A model generated the notes under the pieces. That model was not told the DNA's origin, made no database searches, and was given only the letters and a program-made list of their open reading frames with translations. A program made the position numbers and the translations under genes. A DNA stretch of 64,000 bases, from assembly GCF_018130065.1 (NCBI RefSeq), contig NZ_JAFCME010000025.1, positions 27,611-91,610 of the forward strand. Reading direction: 5' to 3'. Source of the stretch: Bradyrhizobium sp. AUGA SZCCT0158. Lineage in GTDB: Bacteria; Pseudomonadota; Alphaproteobacteria; Rhizobiales; Xanthobacteraceae. Below, piece by piece: positions 16,880 to 26,549 of the stretch (the stretch's first letter is position 1; each line of letters begins with the position of its first letter).

Positions 16880-18360
16880 TCAACGCATGACAAATGGATT
16901 GGCTGGCGCGCCCTTTGCCGTCGATATCCAAACGCTCTTGGTTTCCAGATATTCTCCCACCGCGTGAATGCCACTCTCGCGGCCGAGACCCGAATACTTC
17001 ATCCCGCCGAACGGCATCATGTAACTGATCGCCCGGTAAGTATTCACCCAAACGGTGCCGGCACGCAGAAGCTTTGGTACCCGCACCGCGCGTCCCAGAT
17101 CCTGAGTCCATATGCCGGCGGCAAGACCGTAGATCGTGTCGTTCGCAATGCGGATCGCGTCTTCCTCAGTGTCGAAGCCGATGATCGAGAGCACCGGCCC
17201 GAACACTTCCTCCCGCGCAATCCGCATGGAATTGTCGACGTCGGTGAAGATGGTCGGTTCAACGAACTGGCCGCCCTTGATGCCGGCGCCCGAGGCGGGC
17301 TTTCCGCCGAGCAGACAGCGGGCACCCTCCGCTTTCGCTACGTCAATGTAATCGAGCACCTTCTTGTATTGGGCTGGGGTGGTGATGGGACCAATATTGG
17401 TATCCGATTGCATCGGATCGCCGATCTTGGCGGACCTTGCGAGCTCCAGCAAACGCTCCACGAACTTGTCCTTGATCGAATTCTGAACAAGGAGGCGCGA
17501 TCCCGCAATACAGGTCTGCCCTGTCGCCGCAAAAATGCCGGAGACCGCGCCCGAGGCAGCGGCGGTCAGATCGGCATCCTCGAAGACAATGTTGGGTGAT
17601 TTCCCGCCGAGTTCGAGCGAAACTCGCTTCAAGCTGCGCGCAGCGGTCTCGTACACCTTCGCGCCGGTCGCGTCCGAACCGGTGAAGGTAATCTTGGCGA
17701 CGCCAGGATGTGAGATCAGCTCCGTTCCGACCTCGGGGCCAAAGCCCGTCACCACGTTGAAGATACCATCTGGAATGCCGGCCTCCTTCGTGAGCGCGGC
17801 GAATTCCAGCGTGCTGGCGGACGTGAACTCCGACGGCTTGACGATGACGGCACAGCCCGCGGCAAGGGCCGCGGCGCACTTCCAGGCGACAAAGAGAAGC
17901 GGCGAATTCCAGGCCGTCAGCGCCGCGACGACACCGACCGGCTCGCGCGTCGTGTAGGCGAAGGTGTCCGGCTTATCGATCGGCACAAGGCCGCCTTCGA
18001 GCTTGTCGACGAGTCCGCCGAAATAGCACCACCATTCCGGATGGTACCGAAGCTGGCCAAGCATCTCCGCCAAGAGCTTGCCGTTGTCACGCACCTCGAT
18101 CTCCGCGAGGCGTTCGGCATTTTCAGCCACGAGGTCGCCAAGCTTCCGCATCGCCTTTCCGCGTGCGGACGCCGTCATCGTCGACCAGGGGCCGCGCCAC
18201 ATCGCGTCGTTGGCGGCTTTACCGCCTTGTCGACATCGGCCTTGTTGCCGCGAGGGATCTTCGCCCAAGGCGCGCCGCGGTAGGGGTCGATCGACTCGAA
18301 CCACTCACCACCGACAGGATTCGCGTACTCGCCGCCAATGAAATGCTGGTAGGTCTTCAT
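16880..18360 (-). pseudogene. Aldehyde dehydrogenase, disrupted by a one-base frameshift
   Basis: The true start is the ATG at 18360 with GGAGGG just upstream, giving MKTYQHFIGGEYANPVGGEW. That frame holds until about 18217, where the sequence leaves the family pattern; the downstream frame (16880-18304) then gives NDAMWRGPWSTM and the rest. Inserting one G after the AAG codon at 18219-18217 restores a continuous protein of about 490 residues. The rest is intact: catalytic Glu in LELGGKSPN, Cys in ATGQTCIAGSR, and FGPVLSI. The family oxidises aldehydes with NAD(P). It follows the M20 peptidase gene by 23 bp. Either the gene is freshly broken or the base is a sequencing error. Confidence 0.8.
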
Positions 18361-18383
18361 CTGACCCTCCTATTTATGGAACG

Positions 18384-19787
18384 TTATGTCCCCGCTTCCG
18401 CGAACGCCGCCAGGATCCGCGCCCATGAGCGGATGCCTTTGTGGAAACTCTTGAGGTCGTACTTCTCGTTCGGCGAATGGATGTTGTCGTCGTCGAGGCC
18501 GAAGCCGACCAGGACGGTATCGAGGCCGAGCGTGCGCTTGAAGTCCGCGACGATCGGGATCGAGGCGCCGGAGCCGATCAGCAGCGCTTCCTTGCCCCAT
18601 TCGTCGGTCAGGGCGCGCTTGGCGGCGGCCAGCGGCTTCATGTTCCAGTCGAGCGCGATCGCCGGCGCGTTGGAGTGATCGATGAATTCGGCCTTGCAAT
18701 CGCCGGGCAGCCGCGCCGTCACATAATCGCGGAAGGCCTTGCGGATCTTGTCCGGGTTCTGTCCCTCCACCAGGCGGAACGAAATTTTTGCGGAGGCTTC
18801 CGCCGCGATCACGGTCTTGGAGCCCTCGCCGGTGTAGCCGCCGACGATGCCGTTGATGTCGCAGGTCGGGCGCGAGGACACCTGTTCGATCAGGAGGCGG
18901 TCCTTTTCGCCGGCCGGGATCGAAAGGCCGATCGGCTTCAGGAATGATTCCGGCGTCAGATTGAGATTCTTCCATTGCGCGAGGATGTCCGGCGGCAGGT
19001 CCTTCACGCCGTCGTAGAAGCCGGGAATGGTGATGCGGCCGTTGTCGTCGAACAGGCCGCCGAGAATTTTGGTCAGCACCCGGATCGGGTTCTGCGCACC
19101 GCCGCCGAAGATGCCGGAATGCAGATCGCGGTTGGCGGCCTTGATCTTGACCTCGTCATAGACGAGCCCGCGCAATGACGTCGTGATCGCCGGCGTATTC
19201 TGGTCCCACATGCCGGTGTCGCAGACCAGCGCGAAGTCCGCTTTCAGGTCAGCCTTGTTGTGTTCGAGGAACGGCACGAAGTTTTTTGAGCCGACCTCTT
19301 CCTCGCCCTCGATCACGATGGTGACGTCGACCGGCAGCGATCCGGTCACCGATTTCCACGCGCGGCAGGCTTCGACGAAGGTCATCAGCTGTCCCTTGTC
19401 GTCCTCCGCCCCGCGCGCAACGATGATCTTGCGGCCGTCGGCATGGTCGGTCACGACCGGCTCGAACGGCGGGCGGTGCCACAGGTTCAAGGGGTCGACC
19501 GGCTGCACATCATAATGCCCGTAGAACAGCACGTGCGGCCGCCCGCCCTTGCCGCCATTCATCTTGGCGACGATCGCAGGATGCCCCGCCGTCGGCCGCA
19601 CCTCCGCCGCAAAACCGAGCGTCGCGATGTCCTTGGCCAGGTGATCGGCGGCCGCCTTGCAATCGCCGGCAAAGGCGGGATCGGCCGAGATCGACTTGAT
19701 CCGCAGCAGCGCAAACAGCCGTTCGAGGCTGTTGTCGAAATCGGCATCGATGCGGTCGAGGACCGGCTGAAGCTGTGCGTTGGCCAT
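18384..19787 (-). CDS. M20-family metallopeptidase (dipeptidase-like)
   Basis: The start is the ATG at 19787, preceded by AGGGGAAA; it shares its A with the TGA of the upstream gene (TGATG), so translation is probably coupled. The 467-residue product has all M20 zinc-site motifs: FYGHYDVQP (first His), ARGAEDDKGQ (bridging Asp), EGEEEVGS (catalytic Glu and ligand), CDTGMWD and a late His (DDDNIHSPNEK). The mid-protein insertion is the dimerisation domain. M20 enzymes remove amino acids from dipeptides or related amide substrates in the cytoplasm. Pairing with a membrane glycosyltransferase upstream is unusual and may be only positional. Confidence 0.9.
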   Translation of the reverse strand: MANAQLQPVLDRIDADFDNSLERLFALLRIKSISADPAFAGDCKAAADHLAKDIATLGFAAEVRPTAGHPAIVAKMNGGKGGRPHVLFYGHYDVQPVDPLNLWHRPPFEPVVTDHADGRKIIVARGAEDDKGQLMTFVEACRAWKSVTGSLPVDVTIVIEGEEEVGSKNFVPFLEHNKADLKADFALVCDTGMWDQNTPAITTSLRGLVYDEVKIKAANRDLHSGIFGGGAQNPIRVLTKILGGLFDDNGRITIPGFYDGVKDLPPDILAQWKNLNLTPESFLKPIGLSIPAGEKDRLLIEQVSSRPTCDINGIVGGYTGEGSKTVIAAEASAKISFRLVEGQNPDKIRKAFRDYVTARLPGDCKAEFIDHSNAPAIALDWNMKPLAAAKRALTDEWGKEALLIGSGASIPIVADFKRTLGLDTVLVGFGLDDDNIHSPNEKYDLKSFHKGIRSWARILAAFAEAGT

Positions 19788-21121
19788 CACGGTTTCCCCT
19801 TGGCTGTGGGCATTGTTGTTGCGTCGATTTGTAGCCCGCTTGTGGACCGAGGCAAAGTGGCGGAAGCGTCCGCATTCGGCGGGTGCAGCATGTGCCAGAC
19901 CAGCCCCGCCACCAGCAGCGCGGTCGAGGCCAGATTGTTCCCGTAAGCCTGCAGGTCGGTCGGAAAGATCGGCAGCGACAGACACAAGAGCAAGCCTGCG
20001 ACGGCCAGAAGCGTCCAGGTGCCGGCCTTCACCGCAGGCCGCGGGTCATACGCGGCGCGATGGATGAGAACTGTCATCGGGAAGAACAGCCACATGAAAT
20101 AGTACTGACGGGCCAGCGGTGAGGCGACCGTCATCAGGCAGAACAGGATGCCGAGTTCCTCGGCGTCGGAGCGTTCGGTGCGACGCGACGCCGGCGGCAT
20201 CACCGCAATGTAACCGAGCCCGATCGCCAGCGAGACCGCCAGCACGATCCAGTTCGCCGTCTTGAAGTCGAGGTTGGCGATATTCATGGTGCGAACCGGT
20301 TTGGCCGGATCTTCCTGATTGTGGTTCACCGGCCGCGCCAGGCGGTGTGTCACCGCGATGATGGACTGATTGACCCACGACCAGTTCTGCTCGTCACGCT
20401 GGCCGAACCCCTTTTCCGAGCTCGATCCCACCATGCCCTGATACCAGGTCTTCAATTCGGCAACGTTGTGCTGGAAGCCGCGGAACGGCGCCGGCAGCAC
20501 GAACAGAAACACGATCAGGAAGACCAGCATGCTGGCGGCGGCCGCCCACTGCCTGCGCCAGACCAGATAGGGGAACACCGCCACCGGAAACACCTTGATC
20601 GCGGTGGCGAGCGCAAACATGCTTCCCGCCATCCATCCGCGCTGATCGCGCAGCAGCCAGAATCCGTACAGCATCAGTGCCAGCAGCACGAGGTTGGGCT
20701 GCCCGAGGTCGAACATGTCGAACACGAAGGTAACCGTGACAATGCCCGGCAGCGCTTCCAGCCAAGGACCGGGCTTTTGACCCGACCCCGCCATCGCGTG
20801 CGAATACTGCCCCGTCATCCACCACGCGACGATGTTGAGGAACGACAGGCACAGATAAAGCGGGATCTTGCCGAAGTAGCTCGGAATCGCCAACAGCAGC
20901 GCCGACAGCGGCGGATAGATGAAGTCGAGGGTCCCTCGCGTCACCCGCAGGTAAAGATCGCCACCGTGAAGCACCTGCTGGCCCGCCCAATACCAGAGCG
21001 CGTAGTCCTTCGTCTTGCCGTTGCCCCAGATTTCGGGAACCAGAACGTCTGCGGTCAAGGCGATGCAGACAACGATAAAGAGGACATCCAGCGGACGTCG
21101 CAAAGATGGCCATCTAAGCAC
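19787..21121 (-). CDS. GT87/DUF2029-family polytopic glycosyltransferase
   Basis: The 444-residue protein has about ten membrane segments, the KDYALWYWAGQQVLHGGDLY loop after the first helix, and FIYPPLSALLLA, both typical of DUF2029/GT87 mannosyltransferases. Such enzymes use polyprenyl-phosphate sugars at the outer face of the inner membrane. The acidic residue of the first loop is present. The last 40 residues are low-complexity. It is 125 bp downstream of another GT-C gene on the same strand and is coupled by a 1-bp stop/start overlap to the M20 peptidase. The glycan made is unknown. Confidence 0.82.
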   Translation of the reverse strand: MLRWPSLRRPLDVLFIVVCIALTADVLVPEIWGNGKTKDYALWYWAGQQVLHGGDLYLRVTRGTLDFIYPPLSALLLAIPSYFGKIPLYLCLSFLNIVAWWMTGQYSHAMAGSGQKPGPWLEALPGIVTVTFVFDMFDLGQPNLVLLALMLYGFWLLRDQRGWMAGSMFALATAIKVFPVAVFPYLVWRRQWAAAASMLVFLIVFLFVLPAPFRGFQHNVAELKTWYQGMVGSSSEKGFGQRDEQNWSWVNQSIIAVTHRLARPVNHNQEDPAKPVRTMNIANLDFKTANWIVLAVSLAIGLGYIAVMPPASRRTERSDAEELGILFCLMTVASPLARQYYFMWLFFPMTVLIHRAAYDPRPAVKAGTWTLLAVAGLLLCLSLPIFPTDLQAYGNNLASTALLVAGLVWHMLHPPNADASATLPRSTSGLQIDATTMPTAKGKP

Positions 21122-21246
21122 GGGGATTACTCACTTTCACGGAGGGAGACGGTGCACGGCGGCTGCATTCAGTAGCAACCAGGTTCACGTGCGGACCAGT
21201 CGATGCGAGGCTTACTTGCACAATCTGGGACGTCAGTTCGGGACGA

Positions 21247-22740
21247 TCATGGCTCTTGCTTACCCCTGATCTCGAAAATCCTGGTAAGCAGACCCTTGTT
21301 CAGTGTGGCGTGGGCAATGGCCGCAAAATCGGGTTTTTGCGCGATGATCTCAGCGACCTCCGAACCCCTCAGGATCGCAAAGGCGGGCGGCTTCAGGTTG
21401 GCTATATCCGTGAGCCCTACCATGCGAATAGGTGCGGCAACATATGCCAGCGTGTTCAAATCGGCACTGGTGGTGACATAGAGCGTACCCTGCATCGCCT
21501 CCCTGACCGCGGCTATGGTCTGCGCCGACGTCTTCGACTGACTAAACGCGATCGGAGCGGCCGGGATAACAATCCAGCCGAGAACGATCAAGGCGGTTGA
21601 TATCCCGGTTACAACCGTGTTGCTGACGGCAATCAACCAGGGTCGCGTGGCCCACCACCGGTCGAACAGGATCCCTCCCACTACGGCGAGCGCCAAATTG
21701 GCAGGCATCGCATAGCGCGTCGCCACACCCCCGGGCCAGATCAGCAGCAGCATGGACGCGACCGTCGCATAAAGCACGGCAGCAAGCATGAGATCGCGCT
21801 CTCGACCGAAGGCGTTCCGTGCGAGGGCGACGATTGCCGGAAACAGCAGCACAGAACCCGGCAACCATTCCACCAGGAAAAGGCTGAGGACAAAATCCAG
21901 GTGATCCCTCACCCATTGCATCAGCGTCATTCCCTCGGACAAACGCGAATGGAGGATCCAGCCCTTTACGTCGCCTGGAATCATGACCATCCAATACCAG
22001 CTCCCAACGGTCAGCCCGGCCATTGCGTTGGCGAAGACAAAACCCGGAATATCGCTCCAACGCCGCTTCACCAGCAGGTACGCACCAACGCCCAGCGCAA
22101 AATAGGTAATGGGCTGGGGACCCTTGGCGAGGCCCGCCGCCGCCAGCAGAACACCGATGGCGAGCCACCGGAAAATTGACGTGGATCCGCTGGAAACGCC
22201 CTTCCACCACAAGAAGAAACCGCCGAACAGCAGCACCGACAAGGTAACATCAGGCTCGGCAGTGACAAACTTCTGACTGACTATCGGACACGCAAACCAG
22301 CAGAGCGCGCCAAACACCGCAGGCGCCTTGCGGGTGTGCGGCAACACCAGATGGAACACCATCAACCCGCCGGCGAGCAGAAACAGCAAATGCGGTATGC
22401 GCGCCGACCAAACCGAAACGCCACCCGAGAGCTTGCCGATTGCCGCGGCAATCCACGACAGCAGAACCGGACGCTCGATATACCGAACGCCGTACAGATG
22501 GGGCGTAAGCCATTGCCCGTCCTCGACGGCGCCTCGCGCGAGTCCGATGACCGTTCCCTCTTCGAAATGGGTGCCCCGCAGCGAGACCGCCGGAAAGGCC
22601 ATGAGCGCCCAAAGCAACACGACCCAAACCCAGCCTGGAATATTGGCGCCGCGGACGTACGCGACCTGACTCAAGAACCACGTCCATACGTATTCCGTGA
22701 CGGCCGTCGAGCCGTCAGCCTGGTTCGCCCTTCGCTCCAT
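21247..22740 (-). CDS. GT39 (ArnT-like) polytopic glycosyltransferase
   Basis: I place the start at the ATG at 22740 (MERRANQADGS), with AGGGGA upstream; an in-frame ATG-like codon at 22800 has no ribosome site. The product is 497 residues, with about eleven membrane segments, the first-loop acidic motif SLRGTHFEEGTVIGLARG, and the YIERPVLLSW segment seen in ArnT-like enzymes. These transfer a sugar from undecaprenyl phosphate to lipid A or another envelope lipid. The acceptor cannot be read. It heads a run of minus-strand genes ending in the broken aldehyde dehydrogenase. Confidence 0.85.
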   Translation of the reverse strand: MERRANQADGSTAVTEYVWTWFLSQVAYVRGANIPGWVWVVLLWALMAFPAVSLRGTHFEEGTVIGLARGAVEDGQWLTPHLYGVRYIERPVLLSWIAAAIGKLSGGVSVWSARIPHLLFLLAGGLMVFHLVLPHTRKAPAVFGALCWFACPIVSQKFVTAEPDVTLSVLLFGGFFLWWKGVSSGSTSIFRWLAIGVLLAAAGLAKGPQPITYFALGVGAYLLVKRRWSDIPGFVFANAMAGLTVGSWYWMVMIPGDVKGWILHSRLSEGMTLMQWVRDHLDFVLSLFLVEWLPGSVLLFPAIVALARNAFGRERDLMLAAVLYATVASMLLLIWPGGVATRYAMPANLALAVVGGILFDRWWATRPWLIAVSNTVVTGISTALIVLGWIVIPAAPIAFSQSKTSAQTIAAVREAMQGTLYVTTSADLNTLAYVAAPIRMVGLTDIANLKPPAFAILRGSEVAEIIAQKPDFAAIAHATLNKGLLTRIFEIRGKQEP

Positions 22741-22832
22741 CCAGTCCCCTAACCGGCAATCAATCGCGTCGCCGAAGCCATCAATCCGGCGGCCGTGCAA
22801 AATTGCGTTTCGGCGTCCCGTGAGCCCCAGAC

Positions 22833-24458
22833 TTATCGGCGCAGCAATCCGCCAAGTGCGCCGCGCACAATTGAGCGGCCGATCGAACTGCCAAGCGAGC
22901 CGCCGACCGATTTGCCGAGATCGGCGACAACACCACCGATCACCTTGTTAGTGACGGATCGCGTGACATCCCGCGCAATGACCTGGCCGGTCGACAACCG
23001 GCCGCGCTTGTTGTTGGTGCCGAAGATGGTGCCGACGATCCCGCCGATCTGTCCGAGGATTCCACCGCCACCACCGCCGTCATCCGATCCATCCGCCGGC
23101 GCGGCCGTTCCTGCCATGCGCTTCAGCAGCATCTCATAAGCGGAGTCAGCATCGACCGCAGTGTCGTATTTGCCCTTCACCGGGCTCTTGTTCATGAGCG
23201 CCTTGCGTTCCTCCGGCGTGATCGGGCCGATCCGTCCCGTCGGCGGCCGGATCATCACCCGCTCGACCATCGTCGGCGTGCCGCCGCCTTCGAGGAACGA
23301 CACCAGCGCCTCGCCCTTGGCGAGCTCCATGATCACCCGTGCGGTGTCGAGCTTCGGATTGGGCCGGAACGTCTGCGCCGCAGCCGCCACCGCCTTCTGG
23401 TCGCGCGGCGTGAACGCGCGCAACGCGTGCTGCACGCGGTTGCCCAATTGCGCGAGCACCTTGTCCGGCACGTCGATCGGATTTTGCGTGACGAAATAAA
23501 CACCGACGCCCTTGGAGCGGATCAGCCGCACCACCTGCTCGATCTTGTCCATCAGCGCCTTCGGCGCATCGGTGAACAACAGATGCGCCTCGTCGAAGAA
23601 GAACACCAGTTTCGGCTTCGGCAGGTCGCCGGCCTCAGGCAATTCCTCGAACAGTTCCGACAGCATCCACAACAGGAAGGTTGAGTAGAGTCGCGGGCTC
23701 TGCATCAGCTTGTCCGCGACGAGGATATTGACCATGCCGCGGCCATCGCTGTCGGTCTTCATGAAATCCTTCAGCGTCAGCGCCGGTTCGCCGAAGAATT
23801 TCGCTGCGCCCTGGTTCTCCAGCACCAGCAGCTGGCGCTGAATCGTGCCGACCGTCGCCTTTGAGACGTTGCCGAAGCCCTGCGCGGCCTTGCGGATCGG
23901 CGCCAACGGGTCTTCTTCCGCATCGGCAGCCTTCTTGCCGCCAGCCGGTACGATGGCATCGAGCAGCGCGCGGAGATCCTTCAGATCGATCAGCGTCAGT
24001 CCGTTCTCATCCGCGACACGGAACGCAACATTGAGGACGCCCTCCTGGACGTCGTTCAAATCGAGCATCCGGGACAGCAGCAACGGTCCCATTTCCGTTA
24101 CGGTGGCCCGGACCGGATGGCCCTGCTCGCCAAACACGTCCCAGAATACGGTCGAGAACTGATCGGGCTGGAAGTTGAGCCCCATTTCGCCCGCGCGCTT
24201 CAGGATAAAGTCCTTGGCTTCGCCGACTTCGGAGATCCCGGACAGGTCACCCTTGATATCGGCTGCGAAAACCGGAACACCGGCGCGGGCAAACCCTTCC
24301 GCCATCACCTGCAGCGACACGGTCTTGCCGGTCCCGGTCGCGCCGGTAACGAGGCCGTGCCGATTAGCGAGTGCGAGCGTCAGCCACGCTGTCTGCTCGC
24401 CCTTGCCGATGAAAATCTTCTCATTGGTATCGGCTGTCTTGTTGTCGGGGGTCGCCAT
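22833..24458 (-). CDS. HerA-like (DUF853) ATPase
   Basis: The start is the ATG at 24458 with GAGGCG upstream; an in-frame extension to 24500 is unlikely. The 541-residue protein has Walker A GATGTGKT (39-46), Walker B in LVFFFDEAHLLF, and a RNPIDVP-like sensor segment (VTQNPIDVP), matching the HerA/DUF853 branch of FtsK-HerA ATPases. Such proteins are hexameric translocases of unclear substrate; the stand-alone proteobacterial form (YjgR-like) lacks a NurA partner. The C-terminus has a Gly-rich stretch (about 445-460) and a membrane-like amphipathic tail. Divergent small genes follow on the plus strand. Confidence 0.88.
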   Translation of the reverse strand: MATPDNKTADTNEKIFIGKGEQTAWLTLALANRHGLVTGATGTGKTVSLQVMAEGFARAGVPVFAADIKGDLSGISEVGEAKDFILKRAGEMGLNFQPDQFSTVFWDVFGEQGHPVRATVTEMGPLLLSRMLDLNDVQEGVLNVAFRVADENGLTLIDLKDLRALLDAIVPAGGKKAADAEEDPLAPIRKAAQGFGNVSKATVGTIQRQLLVLENQGAAKFFGEPALTLKDFMKTDSDGRGMVNILVADKLMQSPRLYSTFLLWMLSELFEELPEAGDLPKPKLVFFFDEAHLLFTDAPKALMDKIEQVVRLIRSKGVGVYFVTQNPIDVPDKVLAQLGNRVQHALRAFTPRDQKAVAAAAQTFRPNPKLDTARVIMELAKGEALVSFLEGGGTPTMVERVMIRPPTGRIGPITPEERKALMNKSPVKGKYDTAVDADSAYEMLLKRMAGTAAPADGSDDGGGGGGILGQIGGIVGTIFGTNNKRGRLSTGQVIARDVTRSVTNKVIGGVVADLGKSVGGSLGSSIGRSIVRGALGGLLRR

Positions 24459-24798
24459 CACATCGCCTCTTCGCGCGCATCGGGAAAGTTTGGTCGCCAA
24501 GCAATGCCATCATATCGCATCCTGCCGGTCGATTGAAACCGTCCATGGACAAGGACATAGCCCGGGCCTTGCACACCCTGCCTCATACTTTTCTCTAACT
24601 CCGGTAGAAATACGTGGGCCGCAGTGCGGTAACATGGCGTGAATCCCGCATTCACTCTTGCATTGCTGCAACACTCGACGAGCGATCTAGGACGAAATCG
24701 CCTTCGCGCGCGCGGATCGCTTGTATTTCAGGTCGCAGACGCTCAAGATAAATTCACAAGGTACGACCCGGTAACAAACCGGCTGAGGGCGGGGCAAT
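24459..24798. other. 340-bp divergent intergenic region
   Basis: This separates the HerA-like gene (minus) from a small gene (plus) and must carry both start regions. It is somewhat AT-richer around 24720-24760 (GATAAATTCACAAGG). I see no clear gene, repeat or terminator; promoters could not be assigned with confidence. Confidence 0.45.
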
Positions 24799-25164
24799 AT
24801 GGACGAATTGATTGGACAGCTGGCCAGCAAGGCCGGCATCGATAGCGTTGTCGCTGAAAAAACCATCGGCATCGTTCTGGGTTTTCTCCGTAACGAGGGG
24901 CCTTCCGACAAGGTTCAGGCTCTGATCGATCAAATTCCAGGCGCCGAGGCTGCGATCGCGGCCTCGAACAGCAGCAGCGGGCTCTCCAGGTTGATGGGCG
25001 GCGGGCTGATGGCGCTCGGCACCAAGCTGATGGCGCTTGGTCTGGGCATGAACGAGATTCAGAACGTGGCGCGTGAACTTTTCAAGTTCGGCCGCGACAA
25101 AATCGGAGCGGACAAAATGGGCGAAATCATTTCGGGGACACCGGGGCTAAGCCAGTTCGCTTGA
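24799..25164 (+). CDS. Small conserved protein, DUF2267/DUF2780-like
   Basis: This 121-residue protein has an N-terminal helical part (MDELIGQLASKAGIDSVV then IVLGFLRNEGPSDKV), a Gly/Met-rich middle (RLMGGGLMALGTKLMALGLG) and a charged C-terminal helix. It resembles small alphaproteobacterial proteins annotated as DUF2267 or DUF2780; I cannot decide between them. The Gly-rich middle may be an amphipathic or aggregation-prone segment. No signal peptide is present. The ATG at 24799 follows a GGGCGGGGC stretch. It is close to and co-directional with the DUF4332 gene. Confidence 0.7.
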   Translation: MDELIGQLASKAGIDSVVAEKTIGIVLGFLRNEGPSDKVQALIDQIPGAEAAIAASNSSSGLSRLMGGGLMALGTKLMALGLGMNEIQNVARELFKFGRDKIGADKMGEIISGTPGLSQFA

Positions 25165-25206
25165 ATCGCCCCCTTCGGCCGCGCACATTCTCTTGCATCG
25201 AGTATC

Positions 25207-25614
25207 ATGACATATCCCCTATCCGAGATCGAAGGCTTGACCGCCTATTCTGCCTCGAAACTCAAATCGCTTGGCATTCGCACGACCGAAGCGCTGCTTG
25301 AAGCCGCCCGCACCGTCAAAGGACGCAAGGCGCTCGCCGCGAAGACCGGGATCAGTGAACAGCAACTGCTCGAATGGGCCAATTTCTCCGACTACATGCG
25401 GATTCCCGGGATGGGCAAGGCGAAGGTAGGGCTGGTGCGCGCTGCCGGCGTGCCGACGGTTCGCGAACTCGCGCTGCGTAACCCGGCGCGGCTCGCCCAG
25501 AACATGAAAGACGTCAATACCAAGCGTAGGCTGGTCCGCGTCATGCCCTCGGAGAAGTCGGTCGAGCAACTGATCGCCCAGGCGCGCAAGCTTCAGCCGA
25601 AAATCAGCTACTAA
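25207..25614 (+). CDS. DUF4332 helix-hairpin-helix protein
   Basis: The 135-residue protein starts LSEIEGLTAYSASKLKSLGI and has two HhH-like repeats (IRTTEALLEAA; MRIPGMGKAKVGLVRAAGV), as in DUF4332. HhH repeats bind DNA or proteins non-specifically; the function of this stand-alone form is unknown. It is 42 bp downstream of the preceding small gene and 74 bp upstream of folP, so it might share a transcript with either. The start ATG is 25207. Confidence 0.82.
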   Translation: MTYPLSEIEGLTAYSASKLKSLGIRTTEALLEAARTVKGRKALAAKTGISEQQLLEWANFSDYMRIPGMGKAKVGLVRAAGVPTVRELALRNPARLAQNMKDVNTKRRLVRVMPSEKSVEQLIAQARKLQPKISY

Positions 25615-25688
25615 AAGTCGGCCAACCGACATACGCTGGCGGGGTCCCGCGTCTTGACTCGCTGGCGCGGACCGCGCAAAGCGACCGC

Positions 25689-26549
25689 ATGATCGCAACC
25701 ATGTCCAGACCCGCCACCGCGGCCGGCCCGGCCGGTCATTTTGACCTGACGGCGCTGTTGTCACGGCCCTGCCCGGCCGTGATGGGCGTGCTGAACGTGA
25801 CCCCCGACTCATTTTCCGATGGCGGACAGTTCGCTGCCCCCGAAAGCGCGCTTGCGCAAGCCCGCCGGATGGTCGCCGAAGGTGCCGACATCATCGACAT
25901 CGGTGCGGAATCGACCCGACCCTACGGATCAGAACCGATCTCGGTAGAAGAAGAGTTGAAGCGATTGCAATCGGTGCTACCGGAGGTTGTTTCGCTTGGG
26001 GTTCCCGTCTCGATCGACAGCATGAAGTCGGCCGTCGTCGCCTGGGCGCTCGACCATGGCGCCGTCATCGCCAACGATGTCTGGGGGCTGCAGCGCGATG
26101 CCGGCATGGCCGGCCTGATCGCGGCGCGCCAAGTGCCCGTCGTCATCATGCACAACCGCGACAGCGCCGATCCCGCCATCGACATCATGAAGGATATCGT
26201 CTCCTTCTTCGCGCGATCGCTAGACATCGCCGCGAAGGCCGGTATTTCGTCCGGCAAGCTCGTGCTCGACCCCGGCATCGGCTTTGGCAAGACACCGGAA
26301 CAGAGCATGACGGCCCTGGCGCGGCTGCATGAGCTGCAATCCTTCGGCCTGCCGCTGCTGGTCGGGGCCTCGCGCAAGCGCTTCATCAGCGTGGTGACGC
26401 CGTCGGAACCGCATCAGCGCCTTGGCGGCTCGATTGCCGCCCATCTGATTGCGGCGAAGGGTGGCGCGCGCATCATCCGCGCCCATGATGTTGCGGAAAC
26501 CGTTCAAGCGCTGCGCGTCGCAACCGCCATTGGGGAACTGCAGAGATGA
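25689..26549 (+). CDS. folP: Dihydropteroate synthase
   Basis: FolP joins para-aminobenzoate to hydroxymethyl-dihydropterin pyrophosphate to make dihydropteroate, the target step of sulfonamides. The 286-residue protein has the phosphate-site motif NVTPDSFSDGG (36-46), IIDIGAESTRP, the LDPGIGFGKT segment and a KRF..SV-type GASRKRF loop (about 230), all normal. ATG at 25689 is used; 25701 is an in-frame alternative. Its stop overlaps the folB start (ATGA), and folK follows by 1 bp, forming a compact folate operon. No resistance-type insertion is evident near the active-site loops. Confidence 0.95.
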   Translation: MIATMSRPATAAGPAGHFDLTALLSRPCPAVMGVLNVTPDSFSDGGQFAAPESALAQARRMVAEGADIIDIGAESTRPYGSEPISVEEELKRLQSVLPEVVSLGVPVSIDSMKSAVVAWALDHGAVIANDVWGLQRDAGMAGLIAARQVPVVIMHNRDSADPAIDIMKDIVSFFARSLDIAAKAGISSGKLVLDPGIGFGKTPEQSMTALARLHELQSFGLPLLVGASRKRFISVVTPSEPHQRLGGSIAAHLIAAKGGARIIRAHDVAETVQALRVATAIGELQR

